Of a stretch of DNA of 64,000 nt, positions 1-10,907 are shown piece by piece. The DNA comes from Thioalkalivibrio sp. XN279 (GTDB lineage: Bacteria > Pseudomonadota > Gammaproteobacteria > Steroidobacterales > XN24). Within the stretch, counting starts at the first letter, position 1, and each line of letters opens with the position of its first letter. The translations under genes were made by a program, and so were the position numbers. The stretch is taken from the NCBI RefSeq assembly GCF_011089885.1, contig NZ_JAANBD010000029.1:303092-367091 (forward strand). Reading direction: 5' to 3'. The notes beneath the pieces were generated by a model, which was not told where the DNA came from, made no database searches, and was given only the letters and a program-made list of their open reading frames with translations.

Positions 1-87
1 TGAAGACGTAGAGACGGAACAACGGCGCCGAACCCGAAGGGTGTCGGCGATGGTATCACAGCGTCCGCCGCGCCCGGCCCGGATGGC

Positions 88-93
88 TATAAT
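88..93 (+). promoter_or_regulatory. possible -10 box of lpxL
   Basis: A perfect TATAAT lies about 40 nt before the favoured lpxL start. No convincing -35 hexamer is visible 16-18 nt upstream (the sequence there is GC-rich), so this is a partial promoter call. Nothing else was recognised in bases 1-102. Confidence 0.35.
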
Positions 94-132
94 GCCGGCA
101 AATTGCACGCCCGCTCCGCACCGGACACCAGC

Positions 133-1092
133 TTGAGCAGCACCTCCACGCCCCTGTACCGTTTCCTTGCCCCGCGCTACTGGCCGGTCTGGCTCGCGCT
201 CGGCGCAGTGCGGTTGCTGGTCGCGCTGCCCTACGGCGCGCAACGGATCGCGGGGCGCATCATCGGTCGTACGGCGCTGGTGTTCGCGCGCCAGCGGCGG
301 GCGATCGCCGCGCGCAACCTGGAGCTCGCCTTCCCCGAGCTCGACGCCGCCGCGCGCCGCGAGCTGTTGCGGCGGCACTTCGAGTCACTCGGCATGTCCA
401 TCATCGAGACCGGGATGTGCTGGTGGGCCAGCGACGCGCGCATCTCGCGCCTGGTCGAAGTGTCCGGCCTGGAGCATGCCGAGGCGGCGCTCGCTGCAGG
501 CCACGGCGCGATCATGCTCACGGGCCACTTCACCACCCTCGACCTCGGTGGGCGGTTCCTCACTCGCGTGGCGCCGGTCAGCGCCATGTACCGGCCGCAT
601 CGTAATCCGCTGTTCGAAGAGATCATGCGCCGCGGGCGCGAGCGCTCCGCGCGCCAGGCCTTCGTCAAGACCGACGTGCGCGCCATGATCCGCGCGCTGC
701 GCACCAACCACCTGGTCTGGTATGCGCCCGACCAGGCTCACAAGCGCGGCAAGTACAGCGCCGTGGTCCCGTTTTTCGGCGTGCCCGCGCCCACCAACAC
801 GGCGACCTCCGCCTTCGCCCGGCTGGGCCAGGCGCCGGTGATCCCTTTTTTTCCCGTGCGGCTGCCGGGGCGCGGTGGCTACCGCCTGGAAATTCTCCCG
901 CCACTCAAGGACTTTCCGGGGTCAGACCCCGATGCGGATGCGCTGCGCATCAACCACCTGCTGGAGGAGCGCATCCGGCTGTGCCCCGAGCAGTACCTGT
1001 GGGTGCATCGGCGCTTCAAGCCAGCGGGCGCCGCGGGCGAGGACCACTACGGCCCGCTGGGCCGCAAGCGCAAGCGGCGCGCCTCGGCGTAA
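133..1092 (+). CDS. lpxL: lipid A biosynthesis acyltransferase, LpxL/HtrB family
   Basis: Inner-membrane acyltransferase that adds a secondary acyl chain (typically laurate from acyl-ACP) to the Kdo2-lipid IVA precursor of lipopolysaccharide. The family's catalytic HX4D motif is visible as GHFTTLD about 140 residues in, followed by the YRPHRNP region; a hydrophobic N-terminal anchor (WPVWLALGAVRLLVALPYG) precedes it. Length, about 320 residues, fits the family. Two TTG starts are possible: position 133 is preferred because the putative -10 box would leave almost no leader for the one at 103; neither has a clear ribosome site. The 3' end overlaps the convergent Kdo-kinase-like gene by 46 nt. 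Whether the preferred acyl donor is laurate or another chain cannot be read from the sequence. Confidence 0.88.
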   Translation: MSSTSTPLYRFLAPRYWPVWLALGAVRLLVALPYGAQRIAGRIIGRTALVFARQRRAIAARNLELAFPELDAAARRELLRRHFESLGMSIIETGMCWWASDARISRLVEVSGLEHAEAALAAGHGAIMLTGHFTTLDLGGRFLTRVAPVSAMYRPHRNPLFEEIMRRGRERSARQAFVKTDVRAMIRALRTNHLVWYAPDQAHKRGKYSAVVPFFGVPAPTNTATSAFARLGQAPVIPFFPVRLPGRGGYRLEILPPLKDFPGSDPDADALRINHLLEERIRLCPEQYLWVHRRFKPAGAAGEDHYGPLGRKRKRRASA

Positions 1093-1778
1093 CCCGCCAG
1101 CAGCAGGCCCCAGCCCCCAGAACTGAAGGGCGGCATCGTCGCATCGCGCGCGATCTTGCGCAGTGAGCGCTCGAGCCGCGCCAGGTTGTGCTCGCGCCAG
1201 GCGCCCGGCGCCCGGAAACGACCGCGATCAAAGTCCAGCAACCAGGCGGCACCCGCTGCGTCGAGCATGATGTTGTGCGCATTCAGGTCCGCGTGGCAGG
1301 CGCCGGCAGCATGGAAGCGCCAGATCGTCGCGCCGAGCTCGCGCCAGTCGACCGCCTCGCCCTGCGCGAGCCGGCTCGAGAGGGGTACGGCGGACGGAAT
1401 GCGCTGCGTGACGAGATCCGCGCGGTACCAGGGCCCGGCGCGGCGCCAGGCCGCGGCGACCGGCCCGGGCACAGGCAGGCCGAGTTCCGCGAGCGCCGCG
1501 AGCATGCGCCATTCGCGGTAACAGCGCGTCCGCTCCGCACCGAGCCAGGCATAGCGATCCTGCACGAGGCGACCGAACAGGCCGCCGCGGCGGTAGTGCC
1601 GCACGGCCCACTCGCCGCCCGGGGCCGGCACGAACACCACTTCGCCGCGACCGCGCTCGGCGAGCCCGGCCGGGGCGCGCGCACGCAGGGAGGCGATGAA
1701 ACCCGGGCCGGGCGCCGCGACCAGGGCCGGATCGTACAGCAGCCCCCAGCCGGCGCCCTGCGCGAGCGCGGCGTTCAC
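1047..1778 (-). CDS. kdkA: 3-deoxy-D-manno-octulosonic acid (Kdo) kinase-like protein
   Basis: LPS-core kinase of the WaaP/KdkA family, predicted to phosphorylate Kdo in the inner core of lipopolysaccharide on the cytoplasmic face. The protein-kinase-like signatures are intact: RHYRRGG near the nucleotide-binding region, the catalytic loop HADLNAHNIMLD (HxDxNxxN) and the metal-binding LLDFDRGR. At 243 residues it matches the family. It starts with GTG, 13 nt after the stop of the small zinc protein upstream, suggesting co-transcription. Its 3' end overlaps lpxL on the other strand, placing two lipid A/core genes tail to tail. Heptose kinase activity is the main alternative; the DFD motif favours KdkA. 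Confidence 0.82.
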   Translation of the reverse strand: MNAALAQGAGWGLLYDPALVAAPGPGFIASLRARAPAGLAERGRGEVVFVPAPGGEWAVRHYRRGGLFGRLVQDRYAWLGAERTRCYREWRMLAALAELGLPVPGPVAAAWRRAGPWYRADLVTQRIPSAVPLSSRLAQGEAVDWRELGATIWRFHAAGACHADLNAHNIMLDAAGAAWLLDFDRGRFRAPGAWREHNLARLERSLRKIARDATMPPFSSGGWGLLLAGYAEARRLRLRPSGP

Positions 1779-1791
1779 GGCCGCGCGGGCC

Positions 1792-2001
1792 TCACTCGGG
1801 CGCGCCCGGCGCGTCGGCCAGCACGAACACGGCGCCGCAGTAGGGGCACTTCGCGCTGCCCGTGGCCTCGATGGGCAGGTAGACGCGCGGGTGCGAGTTC
1901 CACAACTTCATCGCCGGCGTCGGGCACGACAGCGGCAGGTCGCTGCGCGTGACCCGGTAGAGGCACTCGGTGTTGGCGTCGAGGGGTTCTTCTCCGGCCA
2001 T
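1792..2001 (-). CDS. small zinc-finger protein (CHCC type)
   Basis: A 69-residue protein with a Cys-His-Cys-Cys arrangement (C26, H37 in the context NSHPRVYLPI, then C52-x2-C55 in KCPYCGAVF). This is the zf-CHCC pattern also found in the mitochondrial complex I subunit NDUFS6 and in short bacterial proteins of unknown role. It is cytoplasmic, with no signal or membrane segment. The ATG at 2001 lies 25 nt after the stop of glnE, so the order on the minus strand is glnE, this gene, kdkA. The zinc site is supported by visible residues; the function is not known. Confidence 0.75.
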   Translation of the reverse strand: MAGEEPLDANTECLYRVTRSDLPLSCPTPAMKLWNSHPRVYLPIEATGSAKCPYCGAVFVLADAPGAPE

Positions 2002-2026
2002 GGTCGCTCCCGCAATGTGGGGCGCA

Positions 2027-4933
2027 TTATAGCGGGCCGGGCGCCTCCATGATGCGCTGCCACAGCGCCTGCACCCGGTCGCGCAGTGCCGCCACCTCCG
2101 CGACCGGCGCCACCCCGGGGGCGCCGGCCAGCGCCTGGCGATGCAGGCGCTGGCGGAACTCCAGGTAAGCCTCGTGCAGCAGCGCACTGTCCGCGGGGTC
2201 CAGCAGGCCGGCATCACGCAGGTCCTCGAGCTGGCGCACGTTATCGCTCCAGCGCAGCAGCGCCGGCCGCTCGGCAGCGTGTTGCAGCACCAGGTACTGC
2301 ACCATGAACTCGATATCGGCCACGCCGCCCGCGTCCTGCTTGATATCGAACAGCGCCTGCGTCCCGGAAGACAGCTCGCTGCGCATGCGCTCGCGCATCG
2401 CGGCCACTTCCGCGCGCAGGTTTTCGCGCCGCACTGCTTCGACCAGGACGCGCTCGCGCAAGGCCGCGAAGGCCGCGCGCACACCCGGGTCCCCGGCCAC
2501 CGCCCTGGCGCGCAGCAGTGCCTGGTGCTCCCAGGTCCAGGCGCGCTCGCGCTGGTAGGACTCGAAGGCGTTGAGCCCGGTCACCAGCAGCCCGCCCTTC
2601 CCGCTCGGACGCAGCCGCGTGTCCACCTCGTAAAGCACGCCGGCCCCCGTGGGCGTCGCCAGCAGGTGCACGATGCGCCGCGTCATGCGCGCGAACAGCA
2701 TGCCGGTCTCGATGACCGCCGGGCCCTCGCTGCGCTGGATCTCGCCCGCCGCGTCGTGCACGAACACCAGGTCGAGGTCGGAACCGTAGCCGAGCTCGAT
2801 CCCGCCCAGCTTGCCGTAGCCGATGACCGCCATGTGACAGGGCGACAATGCGTCCTCGTCGTCGCCGCACAGCGGACGGCCGTGGCGCCGTTCGGCGTCG
2901 TCGCGCGCGATGCGCACGCATGCTTCCAGCAGCACCTCCGCGATCCAGGTGAGCTGGTCGCTGACCTTCATGACCGGCAGGCGGCCCGTCAGGTCGGCCA
3001 CCGCCACGCGGAACACGGCGGCACGCTGGAAATTGCGCAGCGCGTCCATCAGCCCCTCGAGATCCTCCGGCTCGACCCCGGCGAGACGCTCCTCGAGCTC
3101 CACGCCGAGCTGGTCCCGTCCCGGCGGCGACTCCATCACCCGCGGGTCGATGAGGTCGTCCAGCAGCAACGGATGCACCGCCACCTGGCCGGCGAGGAAC
3201 TCGCTGCCGCCGCACAGCGTGATGAAGCGGCGCAGCGCAGCGGGGTTCTCGTTCAGCAGGGCGAAGTAGGCACTGCGCCCGCCGATCGCGCTGACCACGC
3301 GCAGCAGGCGCTCGAGCGCCTCCTCCGGCGCCTCGAGCTCACACGCGCCCCGCGCCAGCGCGGGCACCAGGGTGCCGAGGCGCTGCCGTGCCGTCTCGTC
3401 CAGGCGCCGGTACCAGCCAGCATCCGCCACGCTGCGCATGGCCTCCAGGGCGCGCTCCGGCGCCGCATAGCCGGCATGCGCCAGGCCATCCAGCGCAGCC
3501 TTCTCGCCGGCGTCGCCGCGCCAGGCCGCGGCCAGCCCGTCCGCGCCCTGGTCCGCACTCACGCCCGCCGTCTGGTGCCGGAACCACGTATCCACCCGGG
3601 CCAGGTGGCCGTCCAGCCGGGTGCGAAACGCCTGCCAGTCTTCGCAGCCCATGGCGAAAGCCAGTCGCAGTCGACCGACCTCGTCGGTCGGCAGGTCGTG
3701 GGTCTGGCGATCCTGCCAGGCCTGGAGCCGGTTCTCCGTGAGGCGCAGGAAACGCCAGGCGGCGCGCAACTCCTGCACCGCCTCCGCTGGCAGCTGGCCG
3801 GTCTCCTCGAGCCGCGCCAGGGCGGCCGGCAGCCCCTGCTGCCGCAGGCGCGGATCGGCGCCGCCGCGCAACAGCTGCAGGCACTGGACGATGAACTCGA
3901 TCTCGCGGATGCCCCCGCGCCCCAGCTTGATGTTGCCGCGCAGCTCGCGCCGCTCCACCTCCGCGGCGATCTTCTGCTTCATGTCGCGCAGCGCCTCGAA
4001 CAGGCCGAAGTCCAGGTAGCGGCGGAACACGAAAGGCCGCAGCACGTCGCGGTAGAGCCCCATGCCGGCGCGGTGGCCGGTCACGGCGCGCGCCTTCACA
4101 TAGGCATAGCGCTCCCAGGCGCGACCGTGTTGCTGCAGGTAATTCGCGAACGCGGTCAGGCTCATGGCCAGCGGGCCGCTCTCGCCGAAGGGGCGCAGGC
4201 GCATGTCGACCCGGAACACGAAGCCGTCGGCCGTCACTTCGTCCAGCAGGCGGATCAGCTCGCGCCCGGCGCGGGTGAAGAACTGCTCGTTGCTCAGCGG
4301 CCGCTCGCCGTCGGTCTCGCCGGCCTCCGGGTAGAGAAACACCAGGTCGATGTCGGAGGAGAAATTGAGCTCGCCGCCGCCGAGCTTGCCCATGGCGATC
4401 ACCAGCAGGCGTTGCACCACGCCGTCCGACCCGCGCGGCTGGCCGTGCCGCGCGCTCAGGCGTGCATGCACCCAGTCATCGGCGGCCCGGATGCAGACCT
4501 CGGCCAGCTCGCTGAGGTGCCCGAGGGTTTCTTCCAGCACAGCCCACCCGGCCAGGTCGCGCCAGGCGATGCGCAGCATCTCGCCGCGGCGGAAGGCGCG
4601 CAGTCGCGTCATCGCCTCGGCCTCGTCCGCGACGCCGCCCAGCAGCTCCCCCGCCGCGCCCAGCAACGTACCCGGCGTCCACGGCTGCTGCGCCGCGGTG
4701 GCCAGGGCATGCAACTGCGCACCGCCGCGCAGGGCATGCTCGACGACGAACTCGCTGGCAGCCCACACCCGCGGTGCCGCCTCCGCCAGCGCCGCCACAG
4801 CGGCGAAATCGCCGGCCTCGTCCGGCCATTGCGCGGCGAAGCGACGCCAGCGTTCAGGCAGGTCACGCTGCAGGGGTTCGGGCAGGGCCGCCAGGCCGGC
4901 GGCCACCGGATCGGTCGCGGCGGATGATGTCAT
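2027..4933 (-). CDS. glnE: bifunctional glutamine synthetase adenylyltransferase/adenylyl-removing enzyme
   Basis: Controls glutamine synthetase by adding or removing AMP on its tyrosine in response to PII and glutamine. The two nucleotidyltransferase halves are both visible: an N-terminal adenylyl-removing domain with GELNFSSDIDLVFLYP near residue 190 and a C-terminal adenylylating domain with ELGYGSDLDLVFVHDA in the second half, separated by a helical regulatory region. With the ATG at 4933 the product is 968 residues, in line with the family. An upstream ATG at 4996 would push the start into the groEL terminator hairpin and is unlikely. The gene lies downstream of groESL but after a terminator, so it probably has its own promoter. 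Confidence 0.95.
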   Translation of the reverse strand: MTSSAATDPVAAGLAALPEPLQRDLPERWRRFAAQWPDEAGDFAAVAALAEAAPRVWAASEFVVEHALRGGAQLHALATAAQQPWTPGTLLGAAGELLGGVADEAEAMTRLRAFRRGEMLRIAWRDLAGWAVLEETLGHLSELAEVCIRAADDWVHARLSARHGQPRGSDGVVQRLLVIAMGKLGGGELNFSSDIDLVFLYPEAGETDGERPLSNEQFFTRAGRELIRLLDEVTADGFVFRVDMRLRPFGESGPLAMSLTAFANYLQQHGRAWERYAYVKARAVTGHRAGMGLYRDVLRPFVFRRYLDFGLFEALRDMKQKIAAEVERRELRGNIKLGRGGIREIEFIVQCLQLLRGGADPRLRQQGLPAALARLEETGQLPAEAVQELRAAWRFLRLTENRLQAWQDRQTHDLPTDEVGRLRLAFAMGCEDWQAFRTRLDGHLARVDTWFRHQTAGVSADQGADGLAAAWRGDAGEKAALDGLAHAGYAAPERALEAMRSVADAGWYRRLDETARQRLGTLVPALARGACELEAPEEALERLLRVVSAIGGRSAYFALLNENPAALRRFITLCGGSEFLAGQVAVHPLLLDDLIDPRVMESPPGRDQLGVELEERLAGVEPEDLEGLMDALRNFQRAAVFRVAVADLTGRLPVMKVSDQLTWIAEVLLEACVRIARDDAERRHGRPLCGDDEDALSPCHMAVIGYGKLGGIELGYGSDLDLVFVHDAAGEIQRSEGPAVIETGMLFARMTRRIVHLLATPTGAGVLYEVDTRLRPSGKGGLLVTGLNAFESYQRERAWTWEHQALLRARAVAGDPGVRAAFAALRERVLVEAVRRENLRAEVAAMRERMRSELSSGTQALFDIKQDAGGVADIEFMVQYLVLQHAAERPALLRWSDNVRQLEDLRDAGLLDPADSALLHEAYLEFRQRLHRQALAGAPGVAPVAEVAALRDRVQALWQRIMEAPGPL

Positions 4934-4974
4934 CGCTGCAGAGGATATCAGCGTGCCGGCCGGAGCGGCGCGGC

Positions 4975-5011
4975 AAAAGAAAGGGCCGGGCGACATTGCC
5001 GCCCGGCCCTT
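4975..5011 (-). terminator. intrinsic terminator of groESL
   Basis: Read on the minus strand, an 11-bp perfect GC-rich stem (AAGGGCCGGGC with its complement, loop about 9 nt) is followed by a T-rich run (TTTCTTTT). It begins 34 nt after the groL stop codon, exactly where a Rho-independent terminator for the operon would be. Confidence 0.85.
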
Positions 5012-5044
5012 CCGGTCTCTGCGTCTCCGCGACTGTGCGGATAC

Positions 5045-7013
<1,969 letters not shown>

Positions 7014-7081
7014 ATTCGCTTTCTCCTTGAAATTCATTGGGTTGTGGAATCCAACCCGGACCATTTTGACGGGCGAGACTG

Positions 7082-7108
7082 TTAGCACTCACCCCGAGTG
7101 AGTGCTAA
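7082..7108. promoter_or_regulatory. CIRCE operator (HrcA binding site)
   Basis: Perfect match to the consensus inverted repeat: TTAGCACTC, nine spacer bases, GAGTGCTAA. It lies immediately downstream of the -10 box and about 70 nt before the groS start, the usual place for HrcA repression of groESL. The hrcA gene itself is not in the window. Confidence 0.97.
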
Positions 7109-7135
7109 TAATAGGGACGGATCGGCCGGAGTCAA
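7108..7135 (-). promoter_or_regulatory. sigma-70 type promoter of groESL
   Basis: On the minus strand TTGACT (7135-7130) and TATTAT (7113-7108) are separated by 16 nt. The -10 box abuts the CIRCE element, so HrcA bound there would block initiation or early elongation. No sigma-32 type promoter was recognised. Confidence 0.8.
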
Positions 7136-7213
7136 GGGTGGACGCCTACGCATGGCGTGAACCGGGCCGGGCCGCTATCCTTGGCGGCCACGAAATTCGG
7201 CGGAACTGCGCAA

Positions 7214-7552
7214 GTGACTGAACCGCAATGTATTGTCGTGCTCTGTACTTGTCCGGAAGGTGACGCGGCCGGCGACATCGCCCGCGCCCTGGTCGAGGAA
7301 GGCCTGGCGGCGTGCGTGAATCGCCTGCCCGGCGTGGTGTCGAACTTTCGCTGGGAAGGGCGCGTGGAGGAAGAACGCGAGATCCTGCTGCTCATCAAGT
7401 CCACCCCGGCACGACTCGATGACCTCAGCGCGCGTATCAAGGCACTGCACCCCTACGAACTTCCGGAGGTCGTGGCTGTCCCTGTAACCGGGGGCCTCGC
7501 AGGCTACCTCGACTGGGTGCGCAGCAGCGTGGCCGGCGCTTCCGGCTCATGA
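7214..7552 (+). CDS. cutA: divalent-cation tolerance protein CutA
   Basis: Small trimeric CutA1 protein associated with copper/divalent metal tolerance. It shows the family's core CIVVLCTCPEGDAA, the LAACVNRLPGVVSNFRWEGRVEEE region and a C-terminal HPYELPEVVAVPV motif. The GTG at 7214 gives 112 residues, the family norm; an upstream GTG at 7157 would add 19 residues of poor similarity. It ends 13 nt before dsbD and is likely co-transcribed with it, a common pairing in gammaproteobacteria. It is divergent from groESL. Confidence 0.92.
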   Translation: MTEPQCIVVLCTCPEGDAAGDIARALVEEGLAACVNRLPGVVSNFRWEGRVEEEREILLLIKSTPARLDDLSARIKALHPYELPEVVAVPVTGGLAGYLDWVRSSVAGASGS

Positions 7553-7565
7553 ACGGCGAAGAATA

Positions 7566-9836
7566 ATGTTGAGACTGATCCTGCTGGCGCTCGGCACGCT
7601 GCTGTCCCTGTCCGCTGCGGCCGAGCCGCAGCTGCTGCGCGCGGAGCAAGCCTTCCGTTACACCGCCGTGCACGAGGGCGGCGAGGTCGTGGTGCGCTGG
7701 CAGGCCGCCGACGGCTACTACATGTACCAGGACCGCTTCGGTTTCCGCAGCCTCGACCCGGCCGTCAGCCTGGGCGAGCCGGTGATGCCGGCCGGCCTGC
7801 CCTACGAGGACGAGTTCTTCGGCGCCACGACGATCCATCGCGGCGACTTCGAGATCCGCGTCCCCATGACCGGCGCGCCCGGCGACGCCCCCTTCCCCAT
7901 CGAAATCCGCTCCCAGGGCTGCGCCGACATCGGCGTGTGCCTGCCGCCGCAGACCTGGCAGGCCGAAGTCGCGTCCGCAGCCGCCGCGGCGCCCGGACCT
8001 GCCGCCGGCACGCCGGGGCCCGCCGCGGAACGACCGCGGCGTTCCTTGCTGTCCTTCCTCACCGGCAACGGGGCCCCGGGCCAGCAGGCCTTCCTGCCGC
8101 CGCAGGAGGCCTTCAAGACGCGCGCCTGGCGCGACGGCGAGCGCATCGTGCTGGAGTGGGACATCGCGCCGGGCTATTACCTCTACCGCGACAAGTTCGG
8201 CGTCAGTGCCGACGGCGTCGAGCTGCCCGCGGGTTTCCCCGCCGGTGAAATCATTCATGACGAGACCTTCGGCGACGTCGAAGTGTTGTTCGACTCGGCC
8301 GCCACCAGCGTGGTGCCGCCGCAAGGAGTCGAGGCGCTGGTGGCTCGCTACCAGGGCTGCGCCAAGGACGGCATCTGCTACCCGCCGGAGAAGTGGACCG
8401 TCACCCTGGCCGGGCTCGGCGCAGCGCCTGCGGGCGCGGCCGGCGCCACGAGCAGAGCGGGCAGCGCAGGCAACGCGATCAGCGGCGCGGCCGCCGGCCA
8501 GGCCCCCGTGTCCGAAACCGATCGCCTCGCGGCGCTGATCAGCGACGGCTCGCTGCCGGCCGTGCTCGGCGTGTTTTTCGGCCTCGGACTGCTGCTGGCA
8601 TTCACGCCCTGCGTGCTGCCCATGGTGCCCATCCTGTCCGGGCTGATCGTCGGCCAGGGCGCCGGCCTGACGACGCGGCGGGCTTTCTCGCTTTCGGCCG
8701 TATTCGTGCTGGCCATGGCGCTGACCTACACCATCGCCGGGGTCGTGGTGGCCCTGCTCGGCTACAACCTGCAGGCCGCATTCCAGCATCCGGCGGTGCT
8801 GTCGGGCTTCGCCGTCGTCTTCCTGCTGCTGGCGCTGGCCATGTTCGGCTTCTACGAGCTGCAGGTGCCGGCCTCGTTGCAGGCGAAGCTGATCAACCTG
8901 TCCAACCGCCAGCGCTCGGGCACCTGGATCGGAGCGGGCGCCATGGGCGTGTTCTCCGCTCTCATCGTGGGACCGTGCGTGGCGGCGCCGCTGGCCGCGG
9001 CGCTGATCGTGATCGGCGCCACCGGCGACCCGGTGCGCGGCGGCGCCGCGCTGTTCGCGCTGTCGATGGGCATGGGCGCGCCGTTGCTGGCCTTCGGCGC
9101 TTCCGCGGGCAAGATCTTGCCGCGCGCCGGCGCCTGGATGGTGCACGTCAACAACCTGTTCGGGCTGCTGCTGCTGGCGGTGGCCGTGTGGATGCTGGAG
9201 CGGATCGTGCCGCCGGCCGTGACGCTGGCGCTGTGGGCGGGGCTGCTGTTGCTCGCCGCCGTGTTCCTCGGCGCGGTCGAGCCGCTCAAGCCCGACGCGG
9301 GCCCGGGACGCCGCATCGCCAAGGGCCTCGGGCTGATGAGCCTGCTGTATGGCGCCGTGCTGCTGGTCGGCGCCGCCGCCGGGGGCCAGTCCCCGTGGCA
9401 GCCACTGTCCGGCCTGCGCGCACCGGCCCAGGGAATCGCCGCCACCGCCACGACCCGCGAGTTCAAGGTGATCAAGACGGTCGCCGACCTGGAGCGCGAA
9501 CTGCGCGCGGCGGGCGCTGCCGGGCGCACCACCCTGCTCGACTTTTATGCCGACTGGTGCGTGGACTGCAAGCGCATGGAGCGCTACACCTTCCCCGAGC
9601 CGGCCGTGCAGGCCGCGCTGGGCGACACGCTGCTGCTCAAGGCCGACGTGACCGCAAACGACGACGCCGATCGCGAGCTCATGAACCGCTTCAACATCTT
9701 CGGCCCGCCCGCCACGCTGTTCTTCGGGCCGGACGGCGACGAGCTGCGGCCTTACCGGCTGCTCGGCTTCGTCCCCGCGGAGCGCTTCGCCCAGCACGTG
9801 CGCACGGCCCAGGACAGCGCAGGAGAGCGGCCGTGA
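7566..9836 (+). CDS. dsbD: thiol:disulfide interchange protein DsbD with two alpha domains
   Basis: Transfers electrons from cytoplasmic thioredoxin through the membrane to periplasmic disulfide isomerases and cytochrome c maturation. Order: Sec signal peptide; first alpha domain (about 20-130) with the cysteine pair in CADIGVCLPP; second alpha domain (about 165-285) with CAKDGICYPP; eight-helix transmembrane beta domain with FTPCVLPMVP and VGPCVAAPL; C-terminal gamma thioredoxin domain with ADWCVDCK. At 756 residues it is roughly 170 longer than the usual DsbD, explained by the duplicated alpha domain, and both copies keep both cysteines. The next gene, a TlpA-like thioredoxin, overlaps its stop codon. 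Confidence 0.96.
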   Translation: MLRLILLALGTLLSLSAAAEPQLLRAEQAFRYTAVHEGGEVVVRWQAADGYYMYQDRFGFRSLDPAVSLGEPVMPAGLPYEDEFFGATTIHRGDFEIRVPMTGAPGDAPFPIEIRSQGCADIGVCLPPQTWQAEVASAAAAAPGPAAGTPGPAAERPRRSLLSFLTGNGAPGQQAFLPPQEAFKTRAWRDGERIVLEWDIAPGYYLYRDKFGVSADGVELPAGFPAGEIIHDETFGDVEVLFDSAATSVVPPQGVEALVARYQGCAKDGICYPPEKWTVTLAGLGAAPAGAAGATSRAGSAGNAISGAAAGQAPVSETDRLAALISDGSLPAVLGVFFGLGLLLAFTPCVLPMVPILSGLIVGQGAGLTTRRAFSLSAVFVLAMALTYTIAGVVVALLGYNLQAAFQHPAVLSGFAVVFLLLALAMFGFYELQVPASLQAKLINLSNRQRSGTWIGAGAMGVFSALIVGPCVAAPLAAALIVIGATGDPVRGGAALFALSMGMGAPLLAFGASAGKILPRAGAWMVHVNNLFGLLLLAVAVWMLERIVPPAVTLALWAGLLLLAAVFLGAVEPLKPDAGPGRRIAKGLGLMSLLYGAVLLVGAAAGGQSPWQPLSGLRAPAQGIAATATTREFKVIKTVADLERELRAAGAAGRTTLLDFYADWCVDCKRMERYTFPEPAVQAALGDTLLLKADVTANDDADRELMNRFNIFGPPATLFFGPDGDELRPYRLLGFVPAERFAQHVRTAQDSAGERP

Positions 9837-10348
9837 GGAAGATCGTCGCGCTGGTCCTGTTGCTGCTGGCCTCCGCCGTCGCCGGCTTCCTGCTCTACCA
9901 GGGACTGGCCGGCGGCGGCTTCGGCACGCAGGCCCGCCCGGCGCCTGAATTCACGCTGCCGGACCTGGACGGCGTGGCCCGCTCCAGCGACGAGTGGGAC
10001 GGCGACATCCGCGTGGTCAATTTCTGGGCCACCTGGTGCCCGCCCTGCATCCGCGAGATCCCGCTGCTGGTGGAGATCCAGGACGAGTACCGCGACCGCG
10101 GCGTGACGGTCATCGGCATTGCCGTGGACGAGACCGAGGCGGTGGCCGAGTTTGCCGCCGATTTTGCTTTCAACTACCCGGTCGTGGTGGGCCAGGAAGA
10201 GGCCATGAACCTGGCCCAGGCGTATGCCGAGAACTTCATCGGCCTGCCGTTCACCGCCTTCACCGATCGGGCCGGGCGCATCCGCCATATCCACACCGGC
10301 GAGATCCACCGCGCCGAGATCGAGGAGATCCTCTCGCGCCTGCTCTGA
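9833..10348 (+). CDS. TlpA/ResA-like membrane-anchored thioredoxin
   Basis: Periplasm-facing thiol-disulfide reductase of 171 residues with an uncleaved or lipid-free N-terminal anchor (VALVLLLLASAVAGFLLYQG) and a TlpA-type redoxin fold; the active site is ATWCPPCIREIP and the cis-proline is in FIGLPFTAFTD. The GTG start overlaps the dsbD stop (GTGA), implying translational coupling, so it is a likely electron acceptor of that DsbD. A role in cytochrome c maturation or protein disulfide reduction is inferred from the family; the exact client is unknown. Confidence 0.88.
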   Translation: MRKIVALVLLLLASAVAGFLLYQGLAGGGFGTQARPAPEFTLPDLDGVARSSDEWDGDIRVVNFWATWCPPCIREIPLLVEIQDEYRDRGVTVIGIAVDETEAVAEFAADFAFNYPVVVGQEEAMNLAQAYAENFIGLPFTAFTDRAGRIRHIHTGEIHRAEIEEILSRLL

Positions 10349-10452
10349 GGCTGGTGCGCCGCAACAGGCAACTCGTGCAACTTTGCCGCGAAAAGTTATA
10401 GACTTGCGGCGATCTCACCTGAAACTGCCCGAGTTGGACGAGTCGCACCACG

Positions 10453-10905
10453 ATGAGCCGCCTCCTGCTGCTGAACGGACCCAACCTGAACCTGCTCGGC
10501 GACCGCGAGCCCGACCTCTACGGCACGGTCACGCTGGAATCCATCGAGCAGCGGTGCCGCGAACTGGCGCGCGAACTCGGCCACGAGCTGGACTGCATGC
10601 AGTCCAATGCCGAGCACGAGCTCATCCACCGCGTCCAGGCGGCGGGCAGCGCCGGGACCGGCGTCATCATCATCAACCCGGCGGCCTTCACGCACACCAG
10701 CGTGGCGTTGCGTGACGCGCTCACTGCCGTGGCGATCCCTTTCATCGAGGTCCACTTGTCCAACGTGCACGGCCGGGAACCCTTCCGGCGGCGCTCCTAT
10801 TTTTCCGCCGTAGCGGCCGGCGTCATCTCCGGCCTCGGCCCGCTCGGCTACGAACTGGCCATCCGCGCCGCAGACGCCCTGCTGCGCGGCAGCGACAGGA
10901 ACTGA
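10453..10905 (+). CDS. aroQ: type II 3-dehydroquinate dehydratase
   Basis: Third step of the shikimate pathway: dehydrates 3-dehydroquinate to 3-dehydroshikimate. The dodecameric type II enzyme is recognised by [20 protein letters not shown] with catalytic Tyr23, [17 protein letters not shown], and [15 protein letters not shown] with catalytic His101. The 150 residues match the family. It stands 2 nt before accB, the arrangement aroQ-accB-accC found in many gammaproteobacteria. The 104 nt upstream probably hold the promoter, but no confident hexamers were seen. Confidence 0.97.
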   Translation: MSRLLLLNGPNLNLLGDREPDLYGTVTLESIEQRCRELARELGHELDCMQSNAEHELIHRVQAAGSAGTGVIIINPAAFTHTSVALRDALTAVAIPFIEVHLSNVHGREPFRRRSYFSAVAAGVISGLGPLGYELAIRAADALLRGSDRN

Positions 10906-10907
10906 AC

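Noticed and set aside
2141..4927. Very long open frame on the plus strand opposite glnE
   Set aside because: It is the mirror of a high-GC real gene with low-complexity His/Gln/Ala composition and no family likeness.
7437..9797. Long minus-strand open frame opposite dsbD
   Set aside because: Shadow of dsbD; composition is Gly/Arg/Gln repeats without recognisable motif.
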